From assembly GCA_963768025.1 (NCBI GenBank), contig CAVYGM010000010.1:1-64000 (forward strand): DNA of 64,000 nt, in the 5' to 3' direction. Source of the DNA: CAVYGM01 sp963768025 (GTDB lineage Bacteria; Bacteroidota; Bacteroidia; Cytophagales; Spirosomataceae). The notes beneath the pieces were generated by a model that did no database searches, was not told the DNA's origin, and saw only the letters and a list, made by a program, of their open reading frames with translations. Shown here in pieces: positions 58,201 to 64,000 of the stretch (the first letter of the stretch is position 1; the number at the start of each line of letters is the position of its first letter). The translations under genes and the position numbers were made by a program.

Positions 58201-59673
58201 TTAATACCCTGGATTTTGCTTCAACCCGGGGTTGGCATCGATCCGCTGCTGAGGAATCGGGAATATGGTGGTGTGCGGAGCAGGATTCTTCATGAACTTG
58301 CTGGTAAACTTGCCACCTACCTGGGTGAATTTACCGTAACGAACCAGGTCATTACGACGCCATCCTTCCCAGGCGAGCTCACGGCCGCGCTCTTCTAGAA
58401 TATTGTCGAGAGTAAGCGCCGTCATGGCGGCTACACCAGCCCGCGCACGAATCAGGTTCACATCCTTCAACGCATCGGCCGTATTTCCCTGACGGAACTT
58501 AGCTTCGGCACGCATCAGGTACACATCCGACAAGCGAAGCATAGCCCAGTCGTTGTCCTGGTTGTTGGAGGCATTGTTTTTCTGTATTTCATATTTTCCC
58601 AAGCGCGCACCAGCCCCCTGGAAAGTAGGGTCAGAGGCCGTCATTTCGTCTTTGGGAACGTCGATAGTAAACACAAGATCGTTGCCGTTGTCGTCTTTCA
58701 ATACTGCGCCTGAAGCAGATCTCTGTGTACCTACAATAAACATTTGCTTACGCAGGTCATTGTTTTCAAAGGAGTTGTAAAAATCGGCCAGGGAGCAGAA
58801 ACCGTTCCAGGGCTGCGCCGCCAATCCGTACGTAAGCTGGTTCTGATAGTGCAGCGTACGCATCTGAATGGTCATTTCGCCCGCTAGGTTTTTGTCAAAG
58901 GGAATCGCCCAGATGTTCTCGGCCGAACCTTCGTTTGCTACGGCAAAATTGGTAAAGAAATTGGATTCCAAATTGTACTTACCAGAGCCGATCACCGCAT
59001 CGCAGGCCGTAACTGCCTTGGCATATTCAGGGGTACCTTTGTAAATCTGAGCATTAAGGTACAGTTTGGCCAGCAACGTTTGGGCTACCCACTTATTGAT
59101 ACGTCCATAGGTTTTATCGGCGGTCAAAGTGGGGATAACCTCGGTAAGTTCTTTCTCCACAAAAGCATATACCTGTGCGCGAGGCTGCGTAGTAACGTTG
59201 TTGCTGGTTTCGGTTAAGATGGGTACGTTCCCGTACCAATCAAGTGCCAGGAAGTAGTAGTAAGCGCGGATGGCCCGCAATTCAGCGATGGCATTGGTGT
59301 TGCCTTCTACCTGAGGAATCAAGGAATTCACCGTGTTGATACCCCCTTCGAAAATCCAGCCCCACATGTCGTTGTTCAAGGATAGCAGGTTGGACCAGGT
59401 ATGGCGGTGATAGTTGAGCCAGTTGCCTCCATCGTACCAGTCTTTGCCTCGTGTAGGCACCAACATCACGTCCGTAGTCACTTCCTGATTGTGCCAGTTC
59501 CAGGCGCAGGTCCTTACATTGGAGTAAGCAGGCCCCAATAAGGCAGCTAGCTGCTCCGGAGTATTTCCAAAGCCTTTTTGAGGGATTACACCGTAAATAT
59601 CCTCTTCCAGGTTGGTACAGGAAGCCATCGTAATAGCGCCTGCCAGGGCCAGATAGATTAATGATTTTTTCAT
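58201..59673 (-). CDS. SusD/RagB-family outer-membrane lipoprotein
   Basis: Surface-exposed ligand-binding partner of the SusC transporter. The start at 59673 (MKKSLIYLALAGAITMASC) gives a standard signal with lipobox TMASC; a longer frame runs through non-coding sequence. About 490 residues. Family features: the TPR-like helical framework with TNAIAELRAIRAYYYFLALD, VPILTETSNNVTTQPRAQVY, RINKWVAQTLLAKLYLNAQI and YLMRAEAKFRQGNTADALKD, then VNLIRARAGVAAMT, ERGRELAWEGWRRNDLVRYG and the ending FPIPQQRIDANPGLKQNPGY. These are the textbook C-terminal SusD motifs. It lies 100 bp after susC and before a terminator. Confidence 0.95.
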   Translation of the reverse strand: MKKSLIYLALAGAITMASCTNLEEDIYGVIPQKGFGNTPEQLAALLGPAYSNVRTCAWNWHNQEVTTDVMLVPTRGKDWYDGGNWLNYHRHTWSNLLSLNNDMWGWIFEGGINTVNSLIPQVEGNTNAIAELRAIRAYYYFLALDWYGNVPILTETSNNVTTQPRAQVYAFVEKELTEVIPTLTADKTYGRINKWVAQTLLAKLYLNAQIYKGTPEYAKAVTACDAVIGSGKYNLESNFFTNFAVANEGSAENIWAIPFDKNLAGEMTIQMRTLHYQNQLTYGLAAQPWNGFCSLADFYNSFENNDLRKQMFIVGTQRSASGAVLKDDNGNDLVFTIDVPKDEMTASDPTFQGAGARLGKYEIQKNNASNNQDNDWAMLRLSDVYLMRAEAKFRQGNTADALKDVNLIRARAGVAAMTALTLDNILEERGRELAWEGWRRNDLVRYGKFTQVGGKFTSKFMKNPAPHTTIFPIPQQRIDANPGLKQNPGY

Positions 59674-59775
59674 AATAACTATGCTATTTATACTATTTAG
59701 TTGTCTTAACGTAATGTTTATAAAATTGTTTTGAGGGAAAAATATCAAAACTTTCTTCCCTCAAAACAATCCTGA

Positions 59776-62700
59776 TTAGAACGACAGGTTTACACCCAAT
59801 TGAAATCCGCGCGATTTGGGGAACTGCTGCTTGGTATAGATACCTGAGTTGCTGTTTCCTGTGCTCAGCTCGGGATCAACGCCTTTGAACTTAGTCAACA
59901 CAAACAGGTTGTTGCCCGATACGTATACATTGAGGTTGGACACGTTGTTTCCTTTTACTGGAACGTTATACCCCAAGCGGAAGTTAGCCAAGCGTACAAA
60001 GCTACCGTCTTCCACGAAGTAGTCGAACGAACCGGTACGCTCATCCCTAATGGGGGAGTCCACGGCGCTCTTCAACGTGTTCTCACCGGGAATACGACCA
60101 ACCTGACGGTCGTATTGCAAACGCTCGGCGTTGAAGATCTTATTACCCCAGTTGCTGTTCAAAAGGAAGCTCAGGTTGAAATTACCATACGTGAAGTTGT
60201 TGGTCAAGGAAGCCGTTACTTTGGGAAGTGGATTTCCGATAAAGGTACGGTCGGTGGCGTTCTCATCAATCTTGCCATCACCATTGATGTCTTCAATAAC
60301 ATACTGGCCTTTATCATCAATACCCGTTACCTTAGCTCCCCATAGGGCACCTACTGGATAGCCCGCCCGAATGATGGAGAAGGGTACATCAGAAGTACCG
60401 CGGGTAGCTGCACCGAGTCCGGAAAAGATAAAAATGGATTCAGAAGCTATAAACTCCCCTTTTGAAAGAGCAACAACTTCGTTTTTCAGCGTAGCACCGG
60501 CTAATACCGCCTGCCATTTGAAATCGCCCTTGTCCATGATCAAACCGTCCAGTGACAATTCAACCCCGGAGTTTCTCATTGATCCTACGTTTGCCAGAAT
60601 GGAGGGTACAATAGGACGGATAGAAAGAGGAGCATTGATGCTGAAAAGAAGGTCATTGGTATTACGTACGTAGTAGTCCAATGCACCCGTCAGGCGGTAA
60701 TTGAAGAGCGAAAAGTCGACTCCCACTCCGTAGTTTTCGTTTACTTCCCATTTCAGATCCGGGTTGGGGTTCTGAACGGGGCGGTAGGATGGCAACCAGT
60801 TGCCGTTGTCATAATACTTCTCACCCGCACCCAGCAAGGCTAAGGTAGTGTAGGGAGCAATGCCTTCGGAGTTACCCGTCTGTCCGTAGTTAACCCGAAG
60901 TTTCAGGTTGTCAATGGCGGGTACGCTGCTAAGGAATTCCTCGTTGCTAAGTGTCCAGCCTACAGAAGCGGCTGGAAAAACTCCCCACTTGTTATTGGCT
61001 CCAAATTTGGTGGACCCGTCACGACGCAAGCTCAACGTAGCAAAATACTTTTCGCTCAATGCTGCCGTTACCCGTCCAAAAAAGGAAATCAATTTGTAAT
61101 TGGACCTGAAAGAACCAACGGCACCGTTGAGACCCTGTCCCAGTGACAAACCGGCACCAGCACCGAGGTTATTAAAGCTGATTTCATCGGAAATAAAATT
61201 ACGGTTGCTGGCTGAGAAACCATTGAAGGTCACATCCTGGTACGAGTATCCTCCCAGAGCACCTAAGTTCAGGTTGCCCAAAGTTTTGTTATAGTTCAAG
61301 GTCAATTCCAGCAGCTTGTCTTCACTGGGGGCATTATAGGCTGGGCCATTAGACTGTGACGCTACGCCCTGAGCCGAAACGGCCGCTTTGGGCACCCGAG
61401 ACTGGTAGTAGGAGCCATTTTGCTGGTAGCCTTTCAAAGCACCATTCACACTTGCTACCAGGCCGTCTATGATAGTATATTTCAGGTTAAGGTTTCCCAG
61501 GTATTCCGTTGATTTTCCAATGTTCGTAGTTTCGTTGAGCAAAGCCACGGGGTTGAATACCGAGAATGAACCCAGGCGCTCGAAATAACCCGACTGCGAG
61601 GGAGTCTGGAATGCGGGGTCCGTAGTATAGATAGGATCGGTAGGCACGTTGGTGATCGAATAGGCGAACGCGTCATAATTGACATAGTTACGCTTACCCA
61701 AAATAGCCGAGAGGCTGGTTGAAATTTTCAACTTGCCATTCAATACCGTTTGATCCAGGTTGATACGGGCACTCGTACGCTCGTATCCTGACTCCCGAAC
61801 CACACCCTGCTGGTTCAGGTAACCCAGCGAAGCACGGTAGCTGAAATTCTCGGTACCACCGCTAAACGCCAAATTGTGGTTATTCACCGCAGCACTGCGG
61901 GTAATGGCATCAAACCAATCCGTATTAGCTCCTTTGTCATCAGCCCCCAGCGTAAAACCAAACTTCTGAGCCGCAGCCCGGTACTCGTCGCCATTCATGT
62001 AGGCAGGTGCCTTGGCAACCTGGTCAACGCCGACGAATCCGTTGTAGTCCACCGTGGCTTTACCGCTCTTACCACGCTTGGTGGTAATGATGATCACCCC
62101 ATTGGATGCCCGTGAACCGTAAATTGCGGCCGAAGATGCATCACGCAGTACGTCTATGCTCTCGATGTCATTGGGTGAAATGTTAGCAATAGGTACACCC
62201 GGTACACCGTCCACTACATAGAGGGGATCGGAACCAGCCGACAGTGATCCTACGCCGCGCAAACGCACAACAGCCGTAGAATTGGGGTCGCTACCCGTTT
62301 GGCTGATCACCAAACCGGCTACCTTGCCCTGAACTGCCGCAAGGGGGTTGGCGTTGAAACCGGCGTTGAATTCTTTGCTGCTTACGCTCGATACCGTACC
62401 CGAAATCTCTTTACGCTTTTGGGTACCGTATCCTACCACCACCACCTCTTCCAGTGCCTTGGTGTCTTCTGACATTTTGATGTCAACCTTCGTCCGGTTG
62501 TTGATCGGAATCTCCTGGGCTACGTAGCCCACAAAGCTAAATACCAACGTGCCATTGGCCGGAGCCTGCACGGTGTAATCACCTTCGATGCCGGTATTAG
62601 CTCCGCGTGTGGTACCTTTAACGGTTACAGCCACGCCTGGAATCCCCTCGCCCTTCGCATCAGTAACGACGCCTGAAACGGTGATGTCCTGCGCTAAGAC

Positions 62701-62799
62701 AGCGCTTACGGAAAAAAGTAAGGCAAGCAATGTGTGCCAAATGCGGGTGCTACCCACACGATCACGCTCGCGATTTACTTTGTAGGAATAATTCATCAT
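59776..62799 (-). CDS. SusC/RagA-family TonB-linked outer-membrane transporter
   Basis: A 1007-residue TonB-dependent importer. A signal peptide precedes the carboxypeptidase-regulatory domain (TVSGVVTDAKGEGIPGVAVT, TLVFSFVGYVAQEIPINNRT), then the SusC plug motif EVVVVGYGTQKRKEISG, IRLRGVGSLSAGSDPLYVVD-type sequence (here VVRLRGVGSLSAGSDPLYVV), and RDASSAAIYGSRASNGVIII, the hallmark of the family. The beta-barrel ends SRGFQLGVNLSF with a terminal Phe. It pairs with SusD for substrate capture at the surface. The substrate (glycan, peptide or other) is not shown by sequence, since no dedicated glycosidase accompanies the pair. Divergent DeoR-type gene upstream. Confidence 0.96.
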   Translation of the reverse strand: MMNYSYKVNRERDRVGSTRIWHTLLALLFSVSAVLAQDITVSGVVTDAKGEGIPGVAVTVKGTTRGANTGIEGDYTVQAPANGTLVFSFVGYVAQEIPINNRTKVDIKMSEDTKALEEVVVVGYGTQKRKEISGTVSSVSSKEFNAGFNANPLAAVQGKVAGLVISQTGSDPNSTAVVRLRGVGSLSAGSDPLYVVDGVPGVPIANISPNDIESIDVLRDASSAAIYGSRASNGVIIITTKRGKSGKATVDYNGFVGVDQVAKAPAYMNGDEYRAAAQKFGFTLGADDKGANTDWFDAITRSAAVNNHNLAFSGGTENFSYRASLGYLNQQGVVRESGYERTSARINLDQTVLNGKLKISTSLSAILGKRNYVNYDAFAYSITNVPTDPIYTTDPAFQTPSQSGYFERLGSFSVFNPVALLNETTNIGKSTEYLGNLNLKYTIIDGLVASVNGALKGYQQNGSYYQSRVPKAAVSAQGVASQSNGPAYNAPSEDKLLELTLNYNKTLGNLNLGALGGYSYQDVTFNGFSASNRNFISDEISFNNLGAGAGLSLGQGLNGAVGSFRSNYKLISFFGRVTAALSEKYFATLSLRRDGSTKFGANNKWGVFPAASVGWTLSNEEFLSSVPAIDNLKLRVNYGQTGNSEGIAPYTTLALLGAGEKYYDNGNWLPSYRPVQNPNPDLKWEVNENYGVGVDFSLFNYRLTGALDYYVRNTNDLLFSINAPLSIRPIVPSILANVGSMRNSGVELSLDGLIMDKGDFKWQAVLAGATLKNEVVALSKGEFIASESIFIFSGLGAATRGTSDVPFSIIRAGYPVGALWGAKVTGIDDKGQYVIEDINGDGKIDENATDRTFIGNPLPKVTASLTNNFTYGNFNLSFLLNSNWGNKIFNAERLQYDRQVGRIPGENTLKSAVDSPIRDERTGSFDYFVEDGSFVRLANFRLGYNVPVKGNNVSNLNVYVSGNNLFVLTKFKGVDPELSTGNSNSGIYTKQQFPKSRGFQLGVNLSF

Positions 62800-63153
62800 A
62801 GGTTAATTGATTAATTGTTAAAAAGCACTTACTTAAATAAGGGGGGAATTTTTGTAAAATGTGAAGTACGCAATCCTCATAAAAATGTAAAATATTATCT
62901 GCTAAATACAAAAATGAGGGATAGAGGAGGGCAAATTTCAATAAATAGTTTTTATAATACAAAAGCTTTTCTTAAAATTTTGCTGAGATTTTGAGTAAAT
63001 CATATGCATAGTATCCTTTACGATAGATTTTAGTACAAAAATCCATTATTTTCATATAATTTTTCAATTCTCTGCAAATATATGCATATTTGCACGTGGA
63101 TTACAAGAAAAATTTGCACAACTTAGCACTCATCGTGCAATTTCCTCTTTGTT
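62800..63153. other. 354-bp AT-rich divergent intergenic region between susC and the regulator
   Basis: No gene is visible. The regulator-proximal part (63073-63140) is dense with TTTGCAC-type half-sites, described separately. The susC-proximal part (62800-63060) is A+T-rich and shows no convincing TAnnTTTG box for susC on the minus strand. Confidence 0.6.
63073..63140. promoter_or_regulatory. Palindromic sites, candidate DeoR-type operators
   Basis: TGCAAATAT and its exact complement ATATTTGCA flank a 4-nt centre (63073-63094). Further TTTGCAC half-sites occur at 63089-63095 and 63113-63119, and in reverse (GTGCAA) at 63135-63140, just before the regulator start at 63154. Clustered repeats ahead of a DeoR-family gene suggest autoregulation and control of divergent susC. 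The protein-site link is inferred. Confidence 0.5.
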
Positions 63154-63904
63154 ATGTTAAAAGACGAACGCCAACACATGGATTCTGGACAAATTAAGCA
63201 CGGATCGTAAGATTTCGCTGGTCACGCTGAGCCAGGAATTGGATGTATCCTACGATAGCATCCGCCGGGATGTAATCGAGCTGGAAGAAAGGGGGTTACT
63301 TAAAAAAGTACACGGAGGAGCGATCGCCAACTCGTATCTGCCCATGCGGGTGCGGCAGGCAATGGGAATTCCCAACGCCGAGATTTCGGCCCTCGCTCTG
63401 AAAGCACAACGCATGTTCAGGACTGGGCAGATCGTACTCATGGATGGCGGGACCACCAATCTGTACATTGCCGAACAGCTGCCACGCTCGATGGAGGTCA
63501 CCATCATTACCAATAGTCCACCCCTTGCCAATGCGCTGGTAAACCACTCCAAAATAGAGGTAATTCTGCTGGGAGGGACTTTTCATAAGCGGTACCAGAT
63601 CACCATGGGCAGCGAAACTTCCGCCCAGCTTGGGCACTTCAAGGCCGACCTGTACTTTATGGGCGTGGTGGGCATCCATCCTACTTCGGGCCTCACCATC
63701 CGGCACTACGAAGAGGCTCAGCTCAAAAGGCAAATGATGACCATAGCCGACAAAACGGTGGTATGTGCCACGCGCGAAAAAGTCAATAATGTGGAAGCTT
63801 ACCGGATTTGCGGCTTTGAAAATATAGACACGCTGATTTATAGCTCCGATGACATCGTGCCCGAGACTGAGGAGTGGCCCCGGCATCAGCCGCAATTTAT
63901 CTGA
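63154..63904 (+). CDS. DeoR/GlpR-family transcriptional regulator, one frameshift in the HTH
   Basis: Sugar-phosphate-responsive repressor family. An ATG at 63154 (MLKDERQH) is in frame with the family N-terminus up to base 63177; one extra A at 63178 then shifts it, and the corrected frame continues WILDKLSTDRKISLVTLSQE, the DeoR helix-turn-helix, and VSYDSIRRDVIELEERG. The effector domain follows with LKKVHGGAIANSYLP, IVLMDGGTTNLYIAEQL, VTIITNSPPLANAL, EVILLGGTFHKRYQITMGSE and FMGVVGIHPTSGLT (GxxG phosphate loop). Length ~249 residues is standard. It is divergent from susC with palindromic sites in between. If the break is real, DNA binding would be lost; error seems more likely. Confidence 0.88.
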
Positions 63905-63932
63905 AAACTATGGGCTTGCCTGATCGGTTGTG

Positions 63933-63940
63933 TATCTTTG
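63933..63940 (+). promoter_or_regulatory. Candidate promoter -7 box for the gene entering the window end
   Basis: TATCTTTG fits TAnnTTTG and lies 29 nt before an ATG at 63970. No TTTG at the correct -33 distance is evident. Confidence 0.45.
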
Positions 63941-63969
63941 CATAGATACAAGTACTTTGGCCCATAGGA

Positions 63970-64000
63970 ATGATAGCATTGACCCACCAGGCAACAACAG
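63970..64000 (+). CDS. Start of a gene cut by the window edge
   Basis: An ATG at 63970 opens a frame (MIALTHQATT) that runs off the window after ten codons. A candidate promoter box lies 29 nt upstream. Too short to identify; it may or may not belong with the DeoR regulator 65 bp upstream. Confidence 0.35.
   Translation, partial: MIALTHQATT

Overview
The window reads as chromosomal DNA of a Bacteroidota bacterium, most likely Cytophagales and close to Spirosomaceae/Dyadobacter-type genomes. The grounds are a SusC/SusD pair, a type IX secretion sorting domain, many signal-peptidase-II lipoproteins, tricorn-like and GH97 enzymes, and several promoters of the Bacteroidota type (TTTG, about 20 nt, TAnnTTTG). 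The genus is inference; no rRNA or other taxonomic marker is present. No complete tRNA, rRNA, CRISPR array, insertion sequence or prophage was seen.

Layout. 1-1.7 kb is a decayed junction: the end of an unknown gene, a Uma2-type remnant, a further coding remnant and a tRNA-like T-arm. 1.7-17.2 kb holds a GHL6-like glycosidase, moeB-rhodanese plus xdhC (molybdenum cofactor handling), a lytic transglycosylase, a tricorn-like protease, cyclophilin, a sodium/solute symporter, a metallopeptidase-like protein, an FAD oxidoreductase and a GH97 enzyme. 17.3-22.6 kb is one very large secreted lamin-tail/nuclease-fold protein. 22.7-28.4 kb is an accessory patch: a TIR protein, a leucine-rich-repeat Roc-COR (ROCO) GTPase with an 11-copy 66-bp repeat, a GNAT acetyltransferase, an Xre-RES toxin-antitoxin pair and an orphan, with a short TCATTC-type repeat in the gaps. 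28.5-43.3 kb is mostly housekeeping: plsC, purH, P450, mnmH, pdxJ, yqeY-like, cvpA-like, rlmN, a phosphate permease, a CxxCH/FG-GAP lipoprotein, and nadA-lipoprotein-nadB.

43.3-63.9 kb is the most distinctive block. On the minus strand, reading from 62.8 kb down, lie SusC, SusD and a strong terminator; a promoter and three tandem ~1115-residue FG-GAP/ASPIC-UnbV lipoproteins; a promoter, a small unknown exported protein, a vanadium-haloperoxidase-like lipoprotein and a terminator; and a further TonB-dependent receptor. A divergent DeoR-type regulator with palindromic sites upstream sits at the SusC end. This looks like a nutrient- or signal-acquisition locus whose substrate cannot be read from sequence.

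Caveat: about fifteen genes are broken by single-base indels, including purH, nadB and mnmH. Most of these breaks look like sequence error. The third FG-GAP paralogue (47988-51333) is damaged far more heavily and may be a true pseudogene.
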